A stretch of 64,000 bases of DNA, taken from contig JBEEFP010000008.1 in assembly GCA_041166085.1 (NCBI GenBank), positions 1 through 64,000 on the forward strand, written 5' to 3'. This DNA is from JBEEFP01 sp041166085. GTDB lineage: Bacteria > Actinomycetota > Acidimicrobiia > Acidimicrobiales > JAFATL01. Both the position numbers and the translations under genes were made by a program. The notes under the pieces were generated by a model. That model was not told the origin of the DNA and did not search any database. It saw nothing but the letters and a program-made list of their open reading frames with translations. Shown piece by piece: positions 48,826 through 56,825 of this stretch (the stretch's first letter is position 1; each line of letters starts with the position of its first letter).

Positions 48826-49818
48826 TCAGACGAGGGCCAGGCTGGCGGCCGCGACCGTGGCGCGTGCCGACGCACGCAAGGCGGCGGCAAGGTCGTCGTC
48901 GATGAGCGTGCACAGGCTGCTGGCGTCGAACTCGGTCACCACCACGCCTGGCTCGGAGAAGCGCCAGTGCACGCCGACGCGATCGAGCAGCGACCGCATC
49001 GGGAGGTTGTCCTGCAGGACGTTGGCCTGGAAGCGGGTGACGCTGCCCACGGACGCGGCTGCGGCCAATGCCCCGAGGATGAGCTTGCCGACGCCGCGAC
49101 CCTGGTGTGAGTCGCGCACCCCGAGGGCGATCTCGGCGGTGTCCGGCCTGTCGTGCAGGCGGATGGAGCGGCCCGATGCGATGCCGGGACCCTCGGCGGC
49201 GTCAGGAGTGATCACCACCCAGGCGAAGTGGTTGAGGTAGTCGACGTCCACCAGGTAGCTGACCATGGCGGGGGAGGGGCGACCGGGGCTGAAGAAGCGC
49301 CGCCGTTGCGACTCGATCGACATGTGGTCGAGGGCACGATCGAGGTTGTCGCGATCAGCGGGAAGCACGGGACGGATCTGGACGGGCGTGCCGTCGCCGA
49401 GGGTCGTCGACACGGGCGCGGTGTTGGTCGCCAGTCGCTGGGCGGCGGTGCGCCCGAAGCGGGCCCGCACGCCTGGCGCATCGCAGACGGCGGCGAAGTC
49501 GTCGGCGTCGCCCTCCAGGCCTCGCAGCTGGGTCGTCGTCGTCACCGTCGCGGCCCGCGGTTCGCCCCGGAGGAGCGCGAGCTCGCCCACGATCGACCCT
49601 GGCCCGACTACGGCGACGTCCACGCCATCACGCGTGACGGTGGCGCTCCCGGCGACGATCAGCACGAAGGTCGTTCCCTCATCGCCTTGAGCTATGACGG
49701 TCGCGCCCGCGTCGAGCTCGAAGGGTCGAAGGCGCGCCGCGAGCGCGTCCTGCTCGGTCGGGGGAACGTCGGCGAAGAGGTCGAGGTCGGCGAGCGGGCT
49801 GGCGATGCCCTCAGCCAA
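48826..49818 (-). CDS. Cyclic-nucleotide-regulated protein lysine acetyltransferase (Pat-like)
   Basis: 330 residues, close to the 333 of mycobacterial Pat (Rv0998). The N-terminus (about 5-135) is a cyclic-nucleotide-binding domain with the phosphate-binding cassette GELALLRGEPRAATV (conserved Glu and Arg-Ala-Ala-Thr, favouring cAMP). The C-terminus (about 150-310) is a GNAT domain with acetyl-CoA motif VRDSHQGRGVGKLIL. Such enzymes acetylate metabolic proteins, for example acyl-CoA synthetases, in response to cAMP. Start TTG 49818 overlaps the previous stop by 8 bp; no ATG/GTG fits. Confidence 0.92.
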   Translation of the reverse strand: MAEGIASPLADLDLFADVPPTEQDALAARLRPFELDAGATVIAQGDEGTTFVLIVAGSATVTRDGVDVAVVGPGSIVGELALLRGEPRAATVTTTTQLRGLEGDADDFAAVCDAPGVRARFGRTAAQRLATNTAPVSTTLGDGTPVQIRPVLPADRDNLDRALDHMSIESQRRRFFSPGRPSPAMVSYLVDVDYLNHFAWVVITPDAAEGPGIASGRSIRLHDRPDTAEIALGVRDSHQGRGVGKLILGALAAAASVGSVTRFQANVLQDNLPMRSLLDRVGVHWRFSEPGVVVTEFDASSLCTLIDDDLAAALRASARATVAAASLALV

Positions 49819-52423
49819 CCACAGCCCGCACGGCGGGGGACCACAGGAACCCCTGCGCGAGGTCGCAGCCGAGGGCGCGCAACCACGCGGCCTGCGCGGG
49901 GGTCTCGACGCCCTCCGCCAGCGCCACCAGCCCCAGGTTGTGCGCCAGGTTGACGATGCCACTCACGATGACGCGGTCCTCTTCCTCGGTGGACAGGCCG
50001 GCGACGAAGGAGCGGTCGACCTTGAGCCCGTCCAGGGGGAGCCGGCGCAGGTAGATGAGGGACGAGTACCCGGTGCCGAAGTCGTCGACCCAGAGCTGGA
50101 CGCCGAGCTCGTGCAAGCGGCGCAACACCCGACCGGCCGCCGCCACGTCGCCCATGAGCGCGGTCTCGGTGATCTCGAGACACAGCCGCGTCGGGTCGGC
50201 GCCGGTCTCGGCCAGTGCGGTGCGCACGGTGGCGACGAGGTCGCCCTGCACGAGCTGGCGGGCCGAGACGTTGACGGCCAGGTTGCGCGGCCGGCCCCCG
50301 CCCTCGGCCGACCATCGGGCCAGCTGCCGGCACCCCTCCATGAGCATGTGCTCGCCGAGGGCGACGATGAGGCCCGATTCCTCGGCGACGGTGATGAACT
50401 CACTGGGCATCACCGTGCCGCGATCGGGGTGCTCCCATCGGGCCAGGCCTTCTGCTCCCACAACCTCGCCGTTGCTCAGCTCGACCACGGGTTGGAAGTA
50501 GAGGGCCACCTCGTCGGCCTCGAGGGCCCGCCGCAGGTCCGTCTCGACGCGAAGGCGCTCGACCACCCGCTCCCGCAGGTCTGCGTCGAAGATCTCCCAG
50601 CACCCGCCGCCTCGGGCCTTGGCCCGGTACATCACCGCGTCCGCGTCGCGCAGCAACACGGCCGGGTCGGCGGATGGGTCCGTCGCCATCGCGATGCCGA
50701 TGCTGGCGCTCACCCGGAAGGCATGGTCGCCGACGTGGAACGGATGGTTGAAGCCGTCGGCCACGCGGTCGGCGAGGCCCACCGCGTCGAGCTCGCCGTT
50801 GATGTGGTCGCACACGAGCACGAACTCGTCGCCACCGAGGCGGGCCACGGTGTCGCCGGGTCGCACCGTCTGCAGCAGACGCTCGGCCACCGCCTCGAGG
50901 ATGCGGTCGCCCGCGGCGTGGCCGAGGCTGTCGTTGACCACCTTGAAGCGGTCGAGGTCGAGCAGCAGCACCGCGACCGCACGCGCGCTCCGGTCGAGGC
51001 GGGCAATGGCCTGCCCCAGACGATCCTGCAGGAGGGCACGGTTGGGCAGGCCGGTCAGCGGGTCGTGATGGGCTTGGTGGACGAGGTCGGCTTCGAGCTG
51101 CCGCCGGGCCGCCAACTCGCTCTGGGCTGCGTCGTACAGACGGGCGTTCTCGAGGGCGATGGCGGCGTGGGCCGCGAGGCCCTCGGCCAGGCGCCGGCCC
51201 CGCTCGGTGAACACGCCCGGCTCGGGGTGGCCGAAGAACAGTGCGCCGTGGACCTGGCCGTTCCGCGCCACGACAGGGACGCCGAAGAAGCTGCGTACAC
51301 CGAGCGGGTTGGCTTCGGTCGAAGCCAGTCGGGGGTCGGCGCGCAGGTCGTCCATCCGGAGCGGACCGGCTCCCTCGAACACCGGGTAGAAGAGCTCCGG
51401 TACTCGGGACGGGAAGCTGGCGGCGAGGTGGCGCGGGACGCCGCATGTCGCGTAGAGCGGATACGCCTCCTCGTCATCACCCCGCCCCTTGTGGAAGAAC
51501 GCGCCGATGGTCGCGCCCGTCACCTCGGTGCCTGCGTCGACGACCTGCTGCAGGAGCGTGCCCAGGTCGAGCTCGCCGGCCAGACGCCGGCCGATGCCGT
51601 GCAGCGTCTCCAGCAGGCGCGTCTCCTCCTGGAGCGCGAGCGACGCCTCGTGCAGCCCGGTGACGTCACGTGACGTGAAGATGATCCCGGCCACGTCGGG
51701 ATCGTCGAGCTGGTTGTCGGCGATCACCTCCGCCCACCGCCAGCGGTTGTCGGCCGACCGCAGCCGCAGCAGCAAGGGCGGGCTCATTCCCGGGGTGCGT
51801 CGCACGCGGGCGAAGTGCTTGGTCACCGCCGCCAGGTCGTCAGCGTGCAGGCGGGCCTTCACCTCGGCGGACATGGTGTCGAGTGCCCACTGACTCCCGC
51901 TCAGGGCGCGGCCCCGCGACGTCGACATGAGCACGCTGCCGTCCCCAGCGACGATGGTCACCCGTTCCGCCGAACTGTGCAGCAGCTTGCGCCAGCGCCG
52001 CTCGCTCCGCTGGATCTCGACCTCCGCCTCCTTCTGCTCCGTCACGTCGCGGCCGGTGAAGACGAGTCCCCGGACGGACGGGTCGCTCACCATGTTGTCG
52101 GCGCACATCACGTACCAGCGCCAGGATCCGTCGGCGTGGCGCATGCGCGCCTCGAGGGTCGGCGCGAGGCCGTGGTGGGCCATGGCGTCGAGCATGTGCG
52201 CGGTCACCTGCTCGGTGTCGTCGGGATGGACGAACTCGAGGGCGAAGCGTCCCGCCAGGTCGTCAGGCGCGTACCCGAGGAAGCCGAAGGGACCGGGCCG
52301 CAGGGTCCCGTCTGGCTCGAGGATGCCGACTGCGTCGCTGGAGTGGCGCAACAGGGCGAGGAGCAGTTCCACTCGGGGGTCTGTCTCCAACGCTCGCCCG
52401 TCCTCCATCCGTCCCCCAGCCAC
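49811..52423 (-). CDS. PAS-PAS-GAF-GGDEF-EAL c-di-GMP signalling protein
   Basis: 870 residues, no membrane segment. Two PAS/PAC units (about 20-130, with FTGRDVTEQKEAE; and 145-265, with FTSRDVTGLHEAS) precede a GAF domain (about 280-425, SFFGVPVVARNGQVHGALFF). The GGDEF domain keeps RLGGDEFVLV and LLDLDRFKVVND. The EAL domain has EGL in place of EAL (AEGLARWEHPDRG) but retains NVSARQL, EITETALM, VDDFGTGYSSL and EGVETP, so activity is uncertain. It overlaps the Pat-like gene by 8 bp, linking c-di-GMP and cyclic-nucleotide control. Confidence 0.94.
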   Translation of the reverse strand: MAGGRMEDGRALETDPRVELLLALLRHSSDAVGILEPDGTLRPGPFGFLGYAPDDLAGRFALEFVHPDDTEQVTAHMLDAMAHHGLAPTLEARMRHADGSWRWYVMCADNMVSDPSVRGLVFTGRDVTEQKEAEVEIQRSERRWRKLLHSSAERVTIVAGDGSVLMSTSRGRALSGSQWALDTMSAEVKARLHADDLAAVTKHFARVRRTPGMSPPLLLRLRSADNRWRWAEVIADNQLDDPDVAGIIFTSRDVTGLHEASLALQEETRLLETLHGIGRRLAGELDLGTLLQQVVDAGTEVTGATIGAFFHKGRGDDEEAYPLYATCGVPRHLAASFPSRVPELFYPVFEGAGPLRMDDLRADPRLASTEANPLGVRSFFGVPVVARNGQVHGALFFGHPEPGVFTERGRRLAEGLAAHAAIALENARLYDAAQSELAARRQLEADLVHQAHHDPLTGLPNRALLQDRLGQAIARLDRSARAVAVLLLDLDRFKVVNDSLGHAAGDRILEAVAERLLQTVRPGDTVARLGGDEFVLVCDHINGELDAVGLADRVADGFNHPFHVGDHAFRVSASIGIAMATDPSADPAVLLRDADAVMYRAKARGGGCWEIFDADLRERVVERLRVETDLRRALEADEVALYFQPVVELSNGEVVGAEGLARWEHPDRGTVMPSEFITVAEESGLIVALGEHMLMEGCRQLARWSAEGGGRPRNLAVNVSARQLVQGDLVATVRTALAETGADPTRLCLEITETALMGDVAAAGRVLRRLHELGVQLWVDDFGTGYSSLIYLRRLPLDGLKVDRSFVAGLSTEEEDRVIVSGIVNLAHNLGLVALAEGVETPAQAAWLRALGCDLAQGFLWSPAVRAVVG

Positions 52424-52509
52424 GGTCGGACACGGTCCCGACCCGTGCCTGATCTACGGAGCCGGGTGGGCAGAGGATGACCGAATTGCCCCCCACAGCG
52501 TTCGAACAG

Positions 52510-54048
52510 CTACCGCTTGCGGCGGTTGAGGCGCTTGAACATGGCCTTCTGGGCCTTGTAGAGGCCTGGGAATTCCCGGTAGAGGCGGTTGTAGACCGCA
52601 TGGCTGCCCGGGTCAGGGGTGAAGACGCGGTCGACGTCCACCAGCGCGTGCACGTCCGACGGCCGCACCTGGCCGAGGGCCATGCCGGCGAAGATGGCCG
52701 CCCCCTTGAGGTTGGCGTACCACGGTTCGGCGACGCGCTCGATCGTGCGGTCCATGACGTCGGCGTGGATCTGGCACCACAGGTCGGACTGCGCACCGCC
52801 TCCGATGATGCGGATGTGATCGAGACGGCGCTTGGCGAACTTCTCGACGTACTCGTGCAGCCAGCGGTCGTTGTACGCCACACCTTCCATGACCGCGCGC
52901 ACGAGGTCGGCGCGCGTGGTCGCGAGGGACACGTTGTGGAACCCGCCGCGCGCGTTGCGGTCGTCGATCGGTGACCGCTCCCCGGTCAGCCACGGCGTGA
53001 AGAGCACGTCGCCCGCGCCGGGCGCTGATGCCGCCGCCAGCTGATTGAGCTCGTCGTAATCGCACCCGGTCAGCACGTTGTCGCGCAGCCACTGGAGGCA
53101 CAGCCCCGACGTGTCGTGGTTGTTGGCGATGACGTAGCTGTGGCCCCCGAGACCGGGGACGGTCGCGATCTGATGCAGGACGTCCGTCTTCTTGAACGGC
53201 ACCGGGCAGCTGATCCACGACGTGGTGCTGATGGCCATGTGGGTCTGGAAGTCGACGACGCCGCCCGCACCGCACGCGGCCGAGTGCAGGTCGGGCGTGC
53301 CCGTGACGACCTGCACGCCCGCGGGGAGCCCGAGCTCGCGGGCCACGCCGTCGGTGACTGGCCCGATGACGGTGCCGGTCGGCACGAGGGGCGGCAGCTT
53401 GTCGGGATCAACGCCGCTCATGCGCAGGAGGTCGTCGTCGTAGGCCATGCGGTCGAGGGCCCGGTTGTCGGTGAGCCACGCCGCGGTCATCGACGCGTGC
53501 GACGCGGCAGCGATGCCCGTGAAGCGCATCGACAGGTAGTCCACCGGCTCGAGGTACCAGCGGGCCTTGGCGTGCACCTCCGGCTCGTCGTGACGCAGAT
53601 GGAGCATGTGGCTGATGGGGTCGGCACCACTCACCGACGGCGCTCCGCCGGTGCGCCGAACCCAGGTGGCGATGGCCTTGGGCGAGTAGCCCGCGATTTT
53701 GCCGCCGATGCGCGTGCGGATGTACCGAGCGCCCCGCGTGTCCATCCACTGCACGCTCGGCGCCACGGGCCGACCGTCGCCGTCGACCGGCACGGTGCTG
53801 GCCCACTGGCCGGTCACGCTCACGGCGGCCACGTCCGACGCGTCCACCGAACCGCTGGTCAGACCCTGGCGTGTCAGGTCGCACACGAGGGTCCACCAAC
53901 CCTCGGCATCCTGCACCGCGCCGCCGTCCGGGAGGTACTCGGTCTCGACGGCCGCGTGCGTCGACCAGACCAGCCGTCCGTCGAGTGTCACGAAGCCGAC
54001 CTTGGGCCCGCCCGTTCCGAGGTCGATGCAGAGTGCGAGTCGGCTCAT
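52510..54048 (-). CDS. FGGY-family carbohydrate kinase
   Basis: 512-residue actin-fold sugar kinase resembling xylulokinases. The N-terminal phosphate-1 region is LALCIDLGTGGPKVGFV. The catalytic Asp is in TGTPDLHSAACGAGG, and the adenosine region is IRIIGGGAQSDLWCQIHADV. It phosphorylates a sugar or polyol using ATP; the substrate is not inferable. It is last in a four-gene operon (SDR, ALDH, glutamine amidotransferase, kinase) with ATGA overlap to the amidotransferase. The C-terminus is strongly basic (FKRLNRRKR). Confidence 0.92.
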   Translation of the reverse strand: MSRLALCIDLGTGGPKVGFVTLDGRLVWSTHAAVETEYLPDGGAVQDAEGWWTLVCDLTRQGLTSGSVDASDVAAVSVTGQWASTVPVDGDGRPVAPSVQWMDTRGARYIRTRIGGKIAGYSPKAIATWVRRTGGAPSVSGADPISHMLHLRHDEPEVHAKARWYLEPVDYLSMRFTGIAAASHASMTAAWLTDNRALDRMAYDDDLLRMSGVDPDKLPPLVPTGTVIGPVTDGVARELGLPAGVQVVTGTPDLHSAACGAGGVVDFQTHMAISTTSWISCPVPFKKTDVLHQIATVPGLGGHSYVIANNHDTSGLCLQWLRDNVLTGCDYDELNQLAAASAPGAGDVLFTPWLTGERSPIDDRNARGGFHNVSLATTRADLVRAVMEGVAYNDRWLHEYVEKFAKRRLDHIRIIGGGAQSDLWCQIHADVMDRTIERVAEPWYANLKGAAIFAGMALGQVRPSDVHALVDVDRVFTPDPGSHAVYNRLYREFPGLYKAQKAMFKRLNRRKR

Positions 54049-54737
54049 CGAGTCAGGAAGGATGCCATCCAGCGGCCCACGACCGCCTCGTCGGTGGGCG
54101 TGGTGAGCGAGGCGAGCGCTTCGGCGCTGCGGTCGCCGCCGATGCGCTCGGTGCGATCCGTCAAGAGTGCCTCGGCGTAGGCGACCGTGAATTCCGGATG
54201 GGCCTGTACACCGAGCATGGCGCCGACTCGGAACATGGCCACCTCACAGTGGTCCGTGCACCCGAGCACGACGGCACCGTCGGGCGCCTTCGTCACCTGG
54301 TCCTGGTGCATGAAATGGAGACGGCACGCATCGCGCCGTGGCTGCATCCACGGCTCGGTGCGCACCACGTCGATGCGACGCACCCCCGCGCCCCATCCAT
54401 ACGCGGCCTGCCCGACGGTGCCGCCGAGGGCGTGGGCCAGCAGCTGGTGGCCGAAGCACACGCCCACGAACGGGACGTCGGCCGCGCCCACGCGCTGGAC
54501 GAAGTCGATGATCGGACCGATCCACTCGAGGTCGTCGTAGACGGAGTGGCGCGAGCCGGTGGCCAGCCAGGCATCGCATGCATCGGGAGCGGTCGGGACG
54601 ACACCGCGCACCACGTCGAACGGCACGAGTTCGACCTCGGGAAGCAGGGCGCCGAAGAGGTCGACGTAGTCGCCCACGCGATCGCGGTAGCGGCCGCTCA
54701 CGTGGTCGCACTCGAGCAGCCCGACGCGTGTCACCAC
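54045..54737 (-). CDS. Class I glutamine amidotransferase-like protein
   Basis: 230 residues of the GMP-synthase-like amidotransferase family. The nucleophile is Cys94 in FVGVCFGHQLLAHALGG, with His180 and Glu182 in GVQAHPEFTV completing the triad. DAWLATGSRHSVYDD at about 55-69 is also typical. Related proteins remove gamma-glutamyl groups or supply ammonia. Its GTG overlaps the ALDH stop and its own stop overlaps the kinase start, so it works in the operon. Hydrolysis of a gamma-glutamylated intermediate is possible, given the glutamine synthetase near the window end. Confidence 0.88.
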   Translation of the reverse strand: MVTRVGLLECDHVSGRYRDRVGDYVDLFGALLPEVELVPFDVVRGVVPTAPDACDAWLATGSRHSVYDDLEWIGPIIDFVQRVGAADVPFVGVCFGHQLLAHALGGTVGQAAYGWGAGVRRIDVVRTEPWMQPRRDACRLHFMHQDQVTKAPDGAVVLGCTDHCEVAMFRVGAMLGVQAHPEFTVAYAEALLTDRTERIGGDRSAEALASLTTPTDEAVVGRWMASFLTR

Positions 54738-56014
54738 GCCGTCCGCAGGTGAAACGACTTCGGCCTGGTCAGCGCCTCATAGGCGAGGCGGGAGAGCGAC
54801 ACGCCCCGGCCCGAGTCCTTGACGCCCGTCCATGCGAGGGCGGGGTCGAGGTAGTCGCACCGGTTGAGGTACACCGTGCCCGTCTCCAGCCGGTCGCCGA
54901 TGGCCACGGCGGCGTCCACGTCAGCCGACCACACCGACGCAGTGAGTCCGTAGCGGCTGTCGTTCATGAGCGCGACCGCTTCGTCGTCGTCCGCGACCGG
55001 CATGACGCCGACGACGGGTCCGAATGTCTCCTCGCTCATCACCGCCATCCCGTGATCGACGTCGACCAGCACCTCGGGCGCGAGGTAGGGCGTGCCGGGC
55101 CGCCCAACGTCCGAGCGCACGAGCACGCGCGCGCCCTTGGCGACCGCCTCGTCGACCTGGCTCCGCACGAAGTCGGCGGCCGACGTGCGGACCATGGGCC
55201 CGATAGTGGTGTCGGGGTTGAGGGGATCGCCGAGGCGGAGGGCGCGGGCCGCCTCGACCAGACCCTCCACCACGTGGTCGTAGACGTCACGGTGGACGTA
55301 GATGCGCTCGACGGCGCAACAGGACTGGCCCGCGTTGAAGTAGGCGCCGTCGGCCAGTTCGGCGACCGTCTTGGGGACGTCGGCGTCCGGTCGCACGTAG
55401 GCGGGGTCCTTCCCGCCGAGCTCGAGGTTGGCGGCGATGAACCGGTTCGCCATGGCCCGCTGCACCGCGTGGCCGCCGCTCACCGAACCGGTGAAGGCGA
55501 CGAAGCCGACGCGTTCGTCCCCGATGAGCTCGGCCACGCCGTCGTGGTCGGTCTCGACGGTGAACAGTGGCAGCCCGGCGTCGGCGGCCGCTTGGCGGTA
55601 GCGGTCGGACACGAGCGGCGTCTGGCTCGACGACTTGAGCACGACCGCGTTGCCGGCGAGGAGGGCGGGCACGACGGCGTTGACCGACGAGAGCCATGGG
55701 TAGTTCCACGGCGCCAGCACCAGCACCACGCCGAGGGGCTGTCGACGGATGAACCGACCCGGGCCCTCCTCGAGGTCCGCGAGGGCGTCGGGTGCGATGG
55801 CGATCATGTGCTCGGCCCGCTCGCGGAAGCCGCGGCGGATCTCGTTGGGGCTGTGGGCGATGGGCCGGCCCATCTGTTCCGTGAGCTCGCGACCGAGCTC
55901 GTCGGCCCGATCGACGAGCGAGGCGACCATCGCCTCACAGGCGTCGGCGCGCGTCGCCAGCGGTGTGGTGGCCCAGTCCCGACCGGCCGCCGCCGCCTGC
56001 TCGAGCGCGATCAC
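54731..56014 (-). CDS. Aldehyde dehydrogenase (NAD(P)-dependent)
   Basis: 427 residues. The catalytic Cys is in FNAGQSCCAVERIYV and the general base Glu in NLELGGKDPAYV. Cofactor segments are LVLAPWNYPWLSSVNAVVPALLAGNAVVLKSS and FTGSVSGG. The protein lacks about 25-40 N-terminal residues common in the family and starts at VIALEQAAAAGRDWATTPLATRA. This start is dictated by the GTGA overlap with the SDR stop. With the SDR it may oxidise an alcohol to an acid in two steps, which is inference from the operon. Confidence 0.92.
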   Translation of the reverse strand: MIALEQAAAAGRDWATTPLATRADACEAMVASLVDRADELGRELTEQMGRPIAHSPNEIRRGFRERAEHMIAIAPDALADLEEGPGRFIRRQPLGVVLVLAPWNYPWLSSVNAVVPALLAGNAVVLKSSSQTPLVSDRYRQAAADAGLPLFTVETDHDGVAELIGDERVGFVAFTGSVSGGHAVQRAMANRFIAANLELGGKDPAYVRPDADVPKTVAELADGAYFNAGQSCCAVERIYVHRDVYDHVVEGLVEAARALRLGDPLNPDTTIGPMVRTSAADFVRSQVDEAVAKGARVLVRSDVGRPGTPYLAPEVLVDVDHGMAVMSEETFGPVVGVMPVADDDEAVALMNDSRYGLTASVWSADVDAAVAIGDRLETGTVYLNRCDYLDPALAWTGVKDSGRGVSLSRLAYEALTRPKSFHLRTAW

Positions 56015-56784
56015 AGCGGCGTGACGTAGGCAGCGGTGATGCCGCCGTCGACGACGAGTGACGCGCCGGTCATGAACGACGAGTCGTCCGACGCGAGGAA
56101 CAGGGCCGCCTTGGCGATCTCGGCCGCCTCGCCGAAGCGGCCCATGGGGATGTGCACGAGCCGGCGCTGCTGCTTCTCTTCGGTGTCGAGCACCTTCATC
56201 AGCAGCTCGGTGCGCAGCGGACCTGGGCAGATGGCGTTGACGCGGATCGACTCGCGGGCGTGGATCACCGCCAGCTCGCGGCTCAGCGACAGCACGGCGC
56301 CCTTGCTCGCCGTGTAGGCGAGCTGCGGCGTGGCCGCGCCCATCAGGGCGACGAACGACGCCGTGTTGATGATCGAGCCCCCACCCGCCCGCCGCAGCGC
56401 GGGGATGCCGTGCTTGCACCCGAGGAAGACGCCCTTGGCGTTGACGTCCATCGTCTGCTCCCACACCGACTCGTCGGTGGCTACGGCGTCGTCGTCCGCC
56501 GCCAGCATGATGCCGGCGTTGTTCCAGAGCACGTGCAGTCCGCCGAACTCCTCCTCGGCGAACGCGACCATGCCCGCGCAGTCCCCCGAGCTGGTGACGT
56601 CGGCGGGGTACGCCTGGGCGTTGCCGCCCTCCTTGTCCACCAGCGAGGCCGTCTCCGCCACCGCCGCGCTGTCCCGGTCGACGGCCACGACCGCGGCGCC
56701 CTCCCGCGCGAACAGCAGGGCCGCCTCTCGCCCGATGCCACTGCCGGCGCCCGTGATGAGCGCGACCTTGCCCCGAAGCCTCAT
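56011..56784 (-). CDS. Short-chain dehydrogenase/reductase
   Basis: 257-residue classical SDR with TGAGSGIG at about 11-18, an Asp after beta-2 (VVAVDRD) that favours NAD, NNAG in LWNNAGIML, catalytic Ser in IINTASFV and YTASK. The C-terminal SSFMTGASLVVDGG is the usual end. It opens the four-gene operon. TAGGCT lies 6 nt before the ATG, a likely leaderless promoter, and the divergent hydrolase gene starts only 41 bp away. It probably oxidises an alcohol for the coupled aldehyde dehydrogenase. Confidence 0.94.
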   Translation of the reverse strand: MRLRGKVALITGAGSGIGREAALLFAREGAAVVAVDRDSAAVAETASLVDKEGGNAQAYPADVTSSGDCAGMVAFAEEEFGGLHVLWNNAGIMLAADDDAVATDESVWEQTMDVNAKGVFLGCKHGIPALRRAGGGSIINTASFVALMGAATPQLAYTASKGAVLSLSRELAVIHARESIRVNAICPGPLRTELLMKVLDTEEKQQRRLVHIPMGRFGEAAEIAKAALFLASDDSSFMTGASLVVDGGITAAYVTPL

Positions 56785-56790
56785 GCTGCG

Positions 56791-56819
56791 AGCCTATGGG
56801 CGGTTGCGGGGGGCAGACT
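56791..56819. promoter_or_regulatory. Divergent leaderless promoters, SDR and hydrolase-cyclase
   Basis: On the minus strand TAGGCT (56796-56791) is 6 nt before the SDR ATG. On the plus strand CAGACT (56814-56819) is 6 nt before the GTG at 56826. Each -10 falls about where the other's -35 would be, so the promoters must overlap and may interfere. Confidence 0.45.
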
Positions 56820-56825
56820 TGTGCC

